Source of the DNA: Candidatus Gastranaerophilales bacterium
GTDB lineage: Bacteria > Cyanobacteriota > Vampirovibrionia > Gastranaerophilales > Gastranaerophilaceae
Direction of reading: 5' to 3'
NCBI GenBank assembly: GCA_944325655.1
Contig: CALVAW010000015.1
Coordinates: 1-44,157 of the forward strand
Length of the DNA stretch: 44,157 nt
Part shown: piece by piece, positions 1 through 6,912 of the stretch
Position numbering within the stretch: the first letter of the stretch is position 1
Layout: every line of letters begins with the position of its first letter
Made by a program: the position numbers and the translations under genes
The notes under the pieces: generated by a model
The model's input: only the letters and a program-made list of their open reading frames with translations
What the model was told of the DNA's origin: nothing
Databases searched by the model: none

Positions 1-351
1 TCCGCCGCTCAAGAAATCTGCGCTAAATTTAATTATGCGGGTAAAACTTGGAGATTAGCTACTTTAAATGAAGCTCAAAATTGGCTAATAAACACATCAG
101 GTCTTAAAAATAACGGTTTAATGTTATGCACCAATATTTCGATAAACAGTAATTTAATTTCAAAATGTAATTACAGTTCATATTGTTTGGGTACGTATAA
201 TAATGCTTGTGTTTCTTATTATATTTGGTTATCAGGATATAATGGCGAATCAAGAGCTTATGTTGCGCAGTTATTAGAAGGGAATTACAGTCTTTCAAAT
301 GCCCCTTCAACTCATGCTTCTTCTGTAAGATGCGTAACTGAAATGGAATAA
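1..351 (+). CDS. C-terminal part of a FISUMP/DUF1566-like surface protein (5' truncated)
   Basis: Frame 1 is open from the first base of the window to the TAA at 349-351, so the gene starts upstream and only about 116 residues are visible. The fragment has WRLATLNEAQ near its start and SSVRCVTEME at its end. This layout resembles the C-terminal domain of Lcl/DUF1566 and FISUMP-type proteins (WRLPT...VRCV). It is rich in Asn, Ser, Tyr and Cys, fitting an extracytoplasmic domain. Such domains often sit at the end of pilin-like or lipoprotein-like surface proteins; that N-terminal part would lie outside the window. The family assignment rests on motif resemblance only. Two tandem terminators follow. 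Confidence 0.7.
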   Translation, partial: SAAQEICAKFNYAGKTWRLATLNEAQNWLINTSGLKNNGLMLCTNISINSNLISKCNYSSYCLGTYNNACVSYYIWLSGYNGESRAYVAQLLEGNYSLSNAPSTHASSVRCVTEME

Positions 352-380
352 GTTTCATATTATTTTTTTGTGTTTTAGTT

Positions 381-406
381 TGGGATGTTTTTCATCCCAT
401 TTTTTT
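381..406 (+). terminator. Rho-independent terminator
   Basis: TGGGATG (381-387) pairs with CATCCCA (393-399) around a five-T loop, and a run of T follows at 400-406. It lies 30 bases after the stop codon of the truncated first gene and should end its transcript. Confidence 0.85.
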
Positions 407-418
407 ATTTTTTAAAAT

Positions 419-458
419 AAAAAAGGCATGAATTTTTATTTTGGGGCATGCCTTTTTA
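419..458. terminator. Second, bidirectional-looking terminator
   Basis: AAAAGGCATG (421-430) and CATGCCTTTT (447-456) form a perfect 10-bp stem with a 16-nt loop. A-rich sequence lies on the left and T-rich on the right, so it could terminate from either side. It backs up the terminator at 381-406. Confidence 0.7.
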
Positions 459-502
459 TTGTATTTTTTACATTTGTTTACAGCATTAACTTATTTTACA
501 AC

Positions 503-538
503 ATGCTCTATCATGCTTACTGCATGGTTTTAGAGCAT
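503..538. other. Nested hairpin in a gene-free stretch
   Basis: ATGCTCTA (503-510) pairs with TAGAGCAT (531-538), and inside it CATGC (512-516) pairs with GCATG (522-526). No T-tract follows, so it does not look like a terminator. It is the first of two hairpins ahead of a short ORF with a strong ribosome binding site. Confidence 0.5.
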
Positions 539-547
539 AGTCATTTA

Positions 548-576
548 TTAAAACCCATGATATATCATGGTTTTAA
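548..576. other. 12-bp hairpin abutting a strong Shine-Dalgarno sequence
   Basis: TTAAAA-CCATGA pairs with TCATGG-TTTTAA around a TATA loop, with one bulged C at 554. The right arm runs into AAGGAGG at 575-581, so the stem touches the ribosome binding site of the ORF at 588. It could affect translation of that ORF. No T-tract follows. Confidence 0.5.
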
Positions 577-587
577 GGAGGTCTTAC

Positions 588-647
588 ATGCAAAACAAGC
601 TCCTTGAAAGCATTATCATGATTGTTAAAACTCGTAATAATTCCTGA
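588..647 (+). CDS. Possible 19-aa leader or small peptide
   Basis: A perfect AAGGAGG (575-581) lies six bases before an ATG that opens a 19-codon frame ending in TGA at 645-647. The peptide begins MQNKLLESIIMIV and ends KTRNNS; its middle is hydrophobic and its tail basic. The strength of the ribosome binding site and the paired hairpins just upstream are the only support. It could be a leader peptide for the gene at 759, a small membrane-active peptide, or a chance ORF. No homology is recognised. Confidence 0.35.
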   Translation: MQNKLLESIIMIVKTRNNS

Positions 648-655
648 AAAATTGC

Positions 656-683
656 TTGATTATTGAAACTGAAACGATATAAT
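656..683 (+). promoter_or_regulatory. Candidate sigma-70 promoter for the Cys-rich protein gene
   Basis: TTGATT (656-661), a 16-nt spacer and TATAAT (678-683) predict a transcript start near 690, immediately before the hairpin at 693-730 and about 70 nt upstream of the GTG at 759. Confidence 0.5.
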
Positions 684-692
684 TATATTAAA

Positions 693-730
693 TCCAAGGG
701 GCAGTAAGATATAACTGCTTTTGTTTTGGA
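693..730 (+). promoter_or_regulatory. 5'-UTR hairpin before the Cys-rich protein gene
   Basis: TCCAA (693-697) pairs with TTGGA (726-730). GGGGCAGT (698-705) pairs with ACTGC and the following T residues (714-721, using G-U pairs), leaving an eight-base AAGATATA loop. The structure would sit at the very 5' end of a transcript started at about 690. It matches no riboswitch class I know. The GCAGT/ACTGC stem followed by TTTTGTTTT could also act as a weak terminator or attenuator. Confidence 0.45.
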
Positions 731-758
731 ATTTTAGACATATTGGGAGAGTTTATAA

Positions 759-980
759 GTGTTAAAAAGTAGAGATTTTGGCAGAGCAACCGCAGTTAGA
801 AGATGGACACAAACTGCAATTGAATGCTATAAGAGAGGTTGTAATTGCGAAGGATGTTTTTATACCGACTTTTTTAATAATTCGAGTCAAAAATGTCAAA
901 TGAAAGCTTCGGTTTTAGAATTAGTAAGAGTTTTGGGTAAACCTGATATAGAATTAAAACAAATTTTAACTGACGAGTAA
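759..980 (+). CDS. Small cysteine-rich protein, function unknown
   Basis: 73 codons from a GTG start with GGGAGA 8 nt upstream. The protein has a compact Cys cluster (C23, C28, C30, C33, C46; pattern C-x4-C-x-C-x2-C-x12-C), including CNCEGC. The spacing suggests a bound metal, zinc or an Fe-S cluster. A basic N-terminal half (RRW) and a helical end (SVLELVRVLGKP) suggest a small nucleic-acid or protein-binding factor, but I do not recognise the family. It stands alone behind its own promoter and 5'-UTR hairpin. Its last codons (GAC GAG TAA) form half of a palindrome shared with the end of the convergent cytidine deaminase gene. Confidence 0.7.
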   Translation: MLKSRDFGRATAVRRWTQTAIECYKRGCNCEGCFYTDFFNNSSQKCQMKASVLELVRVLGKPDIELKQILTDE

Positions 981-996
981 TTAATAATTACTCGTC
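972..996. terminator. Perfect palindrome joining two convergent gene ends
   Basis: GACGAGTAATTA (972-983) and TAATTACTCGTC (985-996) are perfect inverted copies around one base. The left arm holds the last two sense codons and stop of the Cys-rich gene; the right arm holds those of cdd on the other strand. It probably folds as a shared bidirectional terminator, although the T-tracts are weak. Confidence 0.5.
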
Positions 997-1389
997 GAAT
1001 TTAAACCCGTATGGAAATATATCTTTTAATTTTAGAATAGCGGGTTTTTCATTTTTATCTTCAAGAATAATTTCAATATTTTCATTTTTAGCAAATTCAC
1101 AAAGCCATTGCCTGCAAGCACCGCAAGGCAGACACATTTTTTGTTTGGGAGAATAGATTGCTATGGCTGTAATTTTTGTCTTTTCTCCTGCTGAAATTGC
1201 ACTTGACATTGCATTTCTTTCTGCGCAAATAGATAATCCGTAGCTTGCATTTTCTACGTTGCAACCTGAATATATATTGCCGTTTTCATATAAAATACAA
1301 GCACCGACAGGAAAATCTGAGTATGGTGAATATGCGTTTTTGCTTACTTCTTTTGCTTTTGAAAGTAAATTTTCTTGCGTGTCTTTCAT
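988..1389 (-). CDS. cdd: Cytidine deaminase
   Basis: Homotetrameric-type cytidine deaminase, converting cytidine and deoxycytidine to uridine and deoxyuridine in pyrimidine salvage in the cytoplasm. The zinc site is complete: C55-A-E57 in CAERNA, with the proton-shuttling Glu, and C89/C92 in PCGACRQ. The substrate-binding NVENAS segment is present. I start it at the ATG whose complement is 1387-1389, because AGAGG lies just upstream and the 133-aa length fits the family; a longer frame opens at 1428. It stands alone, convergent with the Cys-rich protein gene. Confidence 0.93.
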   Translation of the reverse strand: MKDTQENLLSKAKEVSKNAYSPYSDFPVGACILYENGNIYSGCNVENASYGLSICAERNAMSSAISAGEKTKITAIAIYSPKQKMCLPCGACRQWLCEFAKNENIEIILEDKNEKPAILKLKDIFPYGFKFDE

Positions 1390-1536
1390 TTTAACCTCTT
1401 TTAAAAGATTTTTATTATCGAGTATCAAATATTATAACTCGAAAAATTAAAAATTGAATATATTTTGTTAGTTTTTTTTGAAAAAAGGGAACTAAGTTCA
1501 TGTAAGTGTAATCACACGAAGGATAGCGTGAGAACT

Positions 1537-2028
1537 ATGTCTGTTAATGCAATAACAAGTCTTTCATTATATGAGTATTATTATCAGATAAATAAAGACA
1601 AAAAAGAAAAAGAAGAATCTCCAATTGCAAAAGAACTGCGTGAATACGGTATAGAACCTACGGACAGTGAGCAGTTAAATATAGCTATGTTAAAAAAAGC
1701 AAAAGAAACAGAAGAAAATCAAAATAGTAATTCCGAGGCTGATATTCCGAATTCTGATCGTCCTTGGGCAGATTTGATGTATCAATTAAATTTGCCTTTT
1801 AATGATGATCCTCGTGATGATATACAAGATATAAAAGATGAGCTTCAGATTTTAATTCGAGGTCTTAATGACGAAGAATTAGAACAGGAGATAGAAGATT
1901 TGCAAAGTTACGTAGAAGATTTGTACGTAAGTTTTACAAAAAATTACAGCGAAGGCACTAATTTATCAAGTGTATTAACCAGTCAGTTAAATAATTTGTC
2001 TGTATTAAACAGAGCTAACTTTTTCTAG
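1537..2028 (+). CDS. Hypothetical acidic helical protein
   Basis: 163 residues from the ATG at 1537. AAGGA at 1519-1523 is rather far from this ATG, and an in-frame GTG at 1528 is an alternative start. The N-terminus (SVNAITSLSLYEYYYQIN) is aromatic and uncharged, then comes a highly charged region (KDKKEKEE, acidic linkers) and a helical part rich in Glu, Asp and Leu (DDIQDIKDELQILIRGL). There is no signal peptide or membrane segment, and I recognise no domain. Its short N-terminal motif recalls lineage-specific proteins that carry conserved N-terminal tags; this is impression only. The last 24 nt overlap the end of the convergent radical SAM gene. Confidence 0.75.
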   Translation: MSVNAITSLSLYEYYYQINKDKKEKEESPIAKELREYGIEPTDSEQLNIAMLKKAKETEENQNSNSEADIPNSDRPWADLMYQLNLPFNDDPRDDIQDIKDELQILIRGLNDEELEQEIEDLQSYVEDLYVSFTKNYSEGTNLSSVLTSQLNNLSVLNRANFF

Positions 2029-3564
2029 TCTGGTTCGTTCTTTATCTTTAAATTTATTTGCACCTGTTATAATAAAATTCCATTTAGGAGCTTTGGTGTT
2101 ATCAAAAGGGGTTTTAGCGGTTGAATCAAGCGGCGGCAAAATCCCTTTTTTGTTATATTCTCTCCAAGTTTTTTTGAATGCTCCTAAATTTCCGCCGTTT
2201 TTTTCCACTTCTATTAAAAAATCCGCCAGACTATTGTCATATCTTGATAAAATGCTTTGTATAGTGTCCCATTCAATGCTTGGAATTCTGAAATTTATTC
2301 CGAGTTTATGAAGATTTTTTTTGAGAAAATTTATTCTTTTTTCAAGAATATTTTTTTCTTCCCTTTGCGTTCTTTCAAACGGTGTATGAGCTTTTGGTAT
2401 GAAAGTTGAAGTTGAAAAAGTAACTTCAAAATTTCCTTTAGTTTTTTTAATTTCGTTTTTTATTTTTTTTGCAAGTTCTATAAAATCCTCTATATCTTTT
2501 TCAGTCTCCGTAGGAAGTCCTATCATTGTATATATTTTAATACCTTTGAGGCCGCCTTCCTTGCATATTTTTACCGTATTTAAGATTTGCTCTTCATTTA
2601 AGTCTTTGCCTATAAAATCCCTTAATCTTTGGCTTGCGGCTTCAATAGCTATTGTTGCCGTTCTTTGTCCGCAATTTACAAGTGTTTTTACTAATTCAAC
2701 ATCCGTTAAATCTGCTCTAAGGGAAGATATGGAAAGTTCTATCGGATGTTGTTCGAATTTTTTTGCAATATAGTTTAATATTTCTTTAAATTTAGGGTGC
2801 CCTGCCACATAAGCTCCTAAAAGAGCTATTTTATTTGTATATTTAAGACCAAAATCAATTGTTTCTATAATTTTGTTGTAATCAACAAATCTTACCGGTA
2901 TATTTAACCAACTTGCAAGGCAAAAATTGCACATTTTCGGACAACCTCGTTCAAGCTCAATAACAAAAGTGTCTTTGAAAAAACTTTTGTCGGATAATAT
3001 TGGTGTAAATACGGGTTCATTTGTGATTTCATCTCTTATGATTTCAATTTTTTCTTTTTTATATTTTGGTACATAAATCCCGTTAATTTTTGAAAGTTCT
3101 TTTAAAAGTTCATCTCTTTTGCAGTTTTTTTTGTTTTTTAAAATTTTAAAAGCATTTTTTAGAGCGGTTTTTTCGCCTATAGAAATAAAGTCAAAAAATT
3201 CTTCATAAGGAAGAGGATTAGACATTAAAACCGGACCTCCGGCAAAAATTATAGGGTCATTTTCTTTTCTTTGGTTTGATTTTAGAGGTATTTCATATTT
3301 TTTTAGCATTTTTATTATTGTTAAAATATCTATTTCAAAGCTTGTGGAAAATCCTATAAAATCCACTGTATTTTTTGATAAAAAAGTTGTTTTTGTGTCA
3401 GAATATATTCTTTCAACAAAAATTTCTTCATCACAATCAAACATTTGAAAAATTGTAAGAAAACCCAAAGAGGACATTGCAAAACTTTCAATTGCAGGAT
3501 AAGCGAACCAAATATTAATTTTAGGATTTTTGGTTTCGCATTTTTTATATAAAAATTTTTCCAT
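2005..3564 (-). CDS. B12-binding-domain radical SAM protein (TIGR03960-like)
   Basis: 519 residues. Residues 1-190 look like a degenerate B12-binding (Rossmann) domain, with GFSTSFEID and IIFAGGPVLMSNPLPY. A radical SAM core follows with the iron-sulfur motif C208-x3-C212-x2-C215 (ERGCPKMCNFC). IGLPTETEKDI is typical of the MiaB/B12-radical SAM superfamily. The best match by order and length is the large member of the TIGR03960 group, often paired with a DUF2344 protein, which is not next to it here. The reaction is unknown; a methyl- or thioether-forming modification of RNA or protein is possible. The start codon overlaps the stop of the upstream permease gene (TAATG), so the two are translationally coupled. 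Confidence 0.85.
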   Translation of the reverse strand: MEKFLYKKCETKNPKINIWFAYPAIESFAMSSLGFLTIFQMFDCDEEIFVERIYSDTKTTFLSKNTVDFIGFSTSFEIDILTIIKMLKKYEIPLKSNQRKENDPIIFAGGPVLMSNPLPYEEFFDFISIGEKTALKNAFKILKNKKNCKRDELLKELSKINGIYVPKYKKEKIEIIRDEITNEPVFTPILSDKSFFKDTFVIELERGCPKMCNFCLASWLNIPVRFVDYNKIIETIDFGLKYTNKIALLGAYVAGHPKFKEILNYIAKKFEQHPIELSISSLRADLTDVELVKTLVNCGQRTATIAIEAASQRLRDFIGKDLNEEQILNTVKICKEGGLKGIKIYTMIGLPTETEKDIEDFIELAKKIKNEIKKTKGNFEVTFSTSTFIPKAHTPFERTQREEKNILEKRINFLKKNLHKLGINFRIPSIEWDTIQSILSRYDNSLADFLIEVEKNGGNLGAFKKTWREYNKKGILPPLDSTAKTPFDNTKAPKWNFIITGANKFKDKERTRLEKVSSV

Positions 3565-4583
3565 TACTTTTCATTAATCCTATTCAAATATAATTCATCC
3601 ACCAAAACGCATATAACAGAAGCAATCGCAGGAGAAAGTATAACTCCCCAAAAGCCGAGAAATTTAGCACTTACTAACAGAGCAACTATAATAACTAAAG
3701 GGTGCATATTTAACAGTTTTCCAAAAACAATTGGTCTTAAGAGCTGATTTTGTGCCCATTGTGCGACCATAAATATCATGAATGTTAAAAGTACATATAA
3801 TATTCCGCCTGATAAACTCGTTAAAAGACCTAATCCAACCGCTATTGCCGGTCCGATAACAGGTATAATATCAAAAATACAAGTAATAAAACCAAGAAGA
3901 AATGCGTGATTATTATGTATTAATAGTAGTCCAAGTGTTGTTAAAGCGCCTACAAATATCATTGCAATGCCTTGTGCAAGCACATAGTTTCCTACTTTGG
4001 AAGATATGTTATTTAAAATATTCAGCGCTTTTTCTTTTTGATTTGGTGCAAAAAATTCGATAAACTTATCTTTTAGTCTTTTTTCGTCGTATGCAAAATA
4101 AAATACCATAATTGTAATTGCAAAGAATGTTGTTAAAAAATTAGCTATCCATTTTCCTGCGGTTATGGAATTTTCAAGTAAACTTTGCGCCCCTTGAGCT
4201 AACGGTTCTTTTAGCGAATCCAGTGTTATAAGGCTTGATATTGTTCTGTCAAAAATTTTAAAATTTAAGAATTTATCAATATTGTCAAATGCATTTGTAA
4301 ATTGTCCGATAAGACCTGCTGCTTCTCTTACGCTTATTGAAATAAGAGGTATAAGAATTAATACGGCAGCTAAAATCATAACCAGAAGAACTATGGTTAC
4401 TGACCAAACGCGGGGAATATATTTTTCCATTTTGTCGATTATCGGGTTAATTGCACAGGTTATAACAAAAGATGCAAAAAGCATCATTAAAATATCGAGT
4501 GAAAAAATTGCAAGTGTTACAATGCCTGCTACAATCAAAAAAACAATTATATTTTTTAAGCTCAATACTTTTACGTTTTCCAT
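3564..4583 (-). CDS. AI-2E family transporter (UPF0118) membrane protein
   Basis: 339 residues with about eight hydrophobic segments: a helix pair at the N-terminus, a soluble stretch (about residues 130-180), then a C-terminal bundle containing DIIPVIGPAIAV and GFWGVILSPAIASV, which are characteristic of the PF01594 family. Members have been linked to autoinducer-2 export, sodium/proton exchange and other transport, so the substrate is not predicted. I chose the ATG complementary to 4581-4583 because AAAAGGAG lies 8 nt upstream; a longer frame begins at 4640. It forms a two-gene operon with the downstream radical SAM gene and diverges from lysA. Confidence 0.88.
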   Translation of the reverse strand: MENVKVLSLKNIIVFLIVAGIVTLAIFSLDILMMLFASFVITCAINPIIDKMEKYIPRVWSVTIVLLVMILAAVLILIPLISISVREAAGLIGQFTNAFDNIDKFLNFKIFDRTISSLITLDSLKEPLAQGAQSLLENSITAGKWIANFLTTFFAITIMVFYFAYDEKRLKDKFIEFFAPNQKEKALNILNNISSKVGNYVLAQGIAMIFVGALTTLGLLLIHNNHAFLLGFITCIFDIIPVIGPAIAVGLGLLTSLSGGILYVLLTFMIFMVAQWAQNQLLRPIVFGKLLNMHPLVIIVALLVSAKFLGFWGVILSPAIASVICVLVDELYLNRINEK

Positions 4584-4612
4584 CAAAAACTCCTTTTGGT
4601 TTAATATCTTTA

Positions 4613-4621
4613 TGTTATAAT
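4613..4621 (+). promoter_or_regulatory. Extended -10 promoter for lysA
   Basis: TGTTATAAT is an extended -10 element (TGnTATAAT). It predicts a start near 4628, leaving a 20-30 nt leader that contains AAGGAG before lysA. No good -35 is visible, which fits an extended -10 promoter. Confidence 0.6.
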
Positions 4622-4648
4622 TCTTTAAGAAAATAAGCAAGGAGTAAA

Positions 4649-5971
4649 TTGTATAATATGAGTTTCGTAAATCAAAATGTTAAGCCCCTTAATACTAAAA
4701 GAAACGAAGCGGGTAATCTTGAGATTTCCGGATGTGATTTATCGGAGCTTGCAAAAAAATATTCTACTCCTTTATATGTTATGGATGAAGTGACTTTAAG
4801 AAAAATGGCACTTGATTATAAAGAGGCATTTTCAATTTATAAAAATATGAGAATGATGTATGCTTCAAAGGCCCTTATGACAACAGCTATAGCTTCTATT
4901 TTTTATAATTTGGGTTTTGGTTTTGATGTTGTTTCACTGGGGGAGATGTATATCTTAAAAAATGCGGGAGTTGATTTTTCTCATGCAACATTTAACGGCA
5001 ATAATAAGGGAAAAGATGAACTGGAATATGCTCTTGAAAATGACATTGCAAGGATTAGCGTTGATAATTTTTATGAATTGGAATTATTAAATGAAATTGC
5101 TCATGAAAAAGGCAAAATTCAAAAAATTCTTTTAAGGGTTACTCCAGGAATAGAATGTCATACTCATGAATACATACAAACCGGTCAATTGGATTCAAAA
5201 TTCGGATTTGATTTGAATATGGTTGATGAAGCGGTAAGTTTGATTATAGAAAAATATAAAAATATTGAATTAAAAGGACTCCATGCTCATATTGGTTCGC
5301 AAATATTTGAAACTCAAGTTTTTGAAGATGAAATACAAGTTCTTTTGGAAGAAATTAAAAGAATTAAAGATAAGTTTAATATTGAATTAAATGAAATCAA
5401 TGTTGGAGGCGGTCTCGGAGTTACTTATGTTGATACCGACGCTCCGCCTGATGTATATAAAATTGCGGATATAACGGTTAAAGCTATAAAAAAATATTGT
5501 AATTTATATAATTTAAAAGAACCGATTTTATATATTGAGCCCGGGCGTTCTTTGGTTGCTACTGCGGGAGTTACTTTATATACGATAGGGTCTTCAAAAA
5601 ATATTGAAGGTATAAGAAAATATATTTCGGTAGATGGGGGTATGGCTGATAATCCTCGACCTTCAATGTATAGTGCTGAATATTTCGGAGAAATTGTAAA
5701 TGCAAAAACTGAATATATACCGCAGAAAGTTACCGTTGCGGGAAAGTTTTGTGAATCAGGCGATATTTTGATAAAAGATATTGAATTAAATTCTCCAAAA
5801 GCAGGTGATATTCTTTGTATTTATGATACAGGTGCTTATTGTTATTCGATGTCTTCTAATTATAATGGTGTATTAAAACCTGCCATGGTATTAATTAATA
5901 ATGGAAAATCGGATATAATTGTACGAAGACAAACTTTAGAACAATTAATTCAAAATGATGTTATTGTGTAG
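4649..5971 (+). CDS. lysA: Diaminopimelate decarboxylase
   Basis: PLP-dependent fold-type III decarboxylase converting meso-diaminopimelate to L-lysine, the last step of lysine synthesis. The PLP lysine is K74 in YASKA. HIGSQ, GGGLGVTY (phosphate-binding glycines), EPGRSLVA, CESGD and GAYCYSMSSNYN of the active site are all present, and the length of about 440 aa is normal. The TTG at 4649 lies four bases after AAGGAG; the ATG at 4658 is an equally plausible start although 13 nt from it. First gene of a run with cdaA (10 nt gap) and a UvrD-type helicase. Confidence 0.95.
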   Translation: MYNMSFVNQNVKPLNTKRNEAGNLEISGCDLSELAKKYSTPLYVMDEVTLRKMALDYKEAFSIYKNMRMMYASKALMTTAIASIFYNLGFGFDVVSLGEMYILKNAGVDFSHATFNGNNKGKDELEYALENDIARISVDNFYELELLNEIAHEKGKIQKILLRVTPGIECHTHEYIQTGQLDSKFGFDLNMVDEAVSLIIEKYKNIELKGLHAHIGSQIFETQVFEDEIQVLLEEIKRIKDKFNIELNEINVGGGLGVTYVDTDAPPDVYKIADITVKAIKKYCNLYNLKEPILYIEPGRSLVATAGVTLYTIGSSKNIEGIRKYISVDGGMADNPRPSMYSAEYFGEIVNAKTEYIPQKVTVAGKFCESGDILIKDIELNSPKAGDILCIYDTGAYCYSMSSNYNGVLKPAMVLINNGKSDIIVRRQTLEQLIQNDVIV

Positions 5972-5981
5972 GGGTTAAATA

Positions 5982-6893
5982 ATGAATTTTACAAATTTTG
6001 ATATGATGTTGATGGCGCAAATACAACATTTTTTTGCAGAAATGGATAGAGTTGCGCTGATTATTAATATTTTTGAAATTTGTGTACTTGCTTTTATTTT
6101 ATACTACCTTTATTGCAGGTTTATTAAAGGAACACAAAGCGAAAATCTTGTGAGAGGTTCTTTGACTTTGGTTGTAATGTGGGGAATATCTGAATTATTA
6201 ATCAGGATTAATCTTAATATTTTTGGTGTCTTTTTAAAAACCTTGGTTTCAATTGTAGCTTTTGCTTTAATTGTTATTTTTCAGCCTGAATTAAGACGTT
6301 TTTTGGGTTATATAGGTCAAGGAAATTTATTTGAAAAACTTTTTATAAGCGGAAGCGATGAGTTTGATAATGCTAAAAAAATTGATGTAGCGAAAGAATT
6401 AATTGAAACAATAAAATATTTATCAAAGTCTAAAACAGGCGGTTTGATTGTTCTTCAAAAAGATAAAACTTCTCTTGCTCAGTCGGATGTCGGAGTTAAA
6501 TTGAATGCTGATATATCACAAGAATTATTATTAACTATATTTTTTCCTAAAACTCCGTTGCATGACGGTGCGGTTGTAATTCGTGACGATAAAATAATTT
6601 CTGCCGGAGTTTTGCTTCCGTTGACGGAAGATCCTAAGCTTTCTTGGCGTTATGGAACCCGTCACAGAGCTGCTATAGGTGTATCGGAAGTATATCCTGA
6701 TTGCGCGTGTATAGTTGTTTCGGAAGAAACAGGGGATGTTTCTGTCGCAATTGACGGTATTTTGAAGAAGTATGATGATTTGGGAAAATTAAAAAGCGAT
6801 TTAGTAAGAATATTGGGTTACAGACAAGAAGAAAAATCATCTAATGAAAAAAGTTTTATAAAATTTGATAATATTTTTGGAAAAAATAATTAG
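5982..6893 (+). CDS. cdaA: Diadenylate cyclase CdaA
   Basis: Makes the second messenger c-di-AMP from two ATP. Three N-terminal membrane helices (about residues 24-48, 56-76 and 79-100) are followed by a DAC/DisA_N domain with both catalytic motifs: D195-G-A and R227-H-R. The 303-aa length is that of membrane CdaA. AGGGG lies 7 nt before the ATG, and lysA ends 10 nt upstream. The usual Firmicutes partner cdaR (YbbR domains) is absent; a helicase gene follows instead. From memory, lysA next to cdaA is also seen in cyanobacteria, which would fit the suspected lineage but was not verified. Confidence 0.95.
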   Translation: MNFTNFDMMLMAQIQHFFAEMDRVALIINIFEICVLAFILYYLYCRFIKGTQSENLVRGSLTLVVMWGISELLIRINLNIFGVFLKTLVSIVAFALIVIFQPELRRFLGYIGQGNLFEKLFISGSDEFDNAKKIDVAKELIETIKYLSKSKTGGLIVLQKDKTSLAQSDVGVKLNADISQELLLTIFFPKTPLHDGAVVIRDDKIISAGVLLPLTEDPKLSWRYGTRHRAAIGVSEVYPDCACIVVSEETGDVSVAIDGILKKYDDLGKLKSDLVRILGYRQEEKSSNEKSFIKFDNIFGKNN

Positions 6894-6912
6894 TTTTATA
6901 TTTTAGAGAAAA

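Noticed and set aside
104-358. 84-codon minus-strand frame opposite the truncated first gene
   Set aside because: It overlaps the real plus-strand coding region, its product is low-complexity Tyr/Asn/Lys, and it has no ribosome binding site.
645-719. Continuation of the 19-codon ORF past its TGA, as if recoded or frameshifted
   Set aside because: A second TGA follows four codons later, and the downstream sequence forms the promoter and hairpin of the next gene. Nothing else supports recoding.
4652-4657. TATAAT just before the lysA ATG
   Set aside because: A start seven bases downstream would lie inside lysA, past the ATG. The extended -10 at 4613-4621 fits better.
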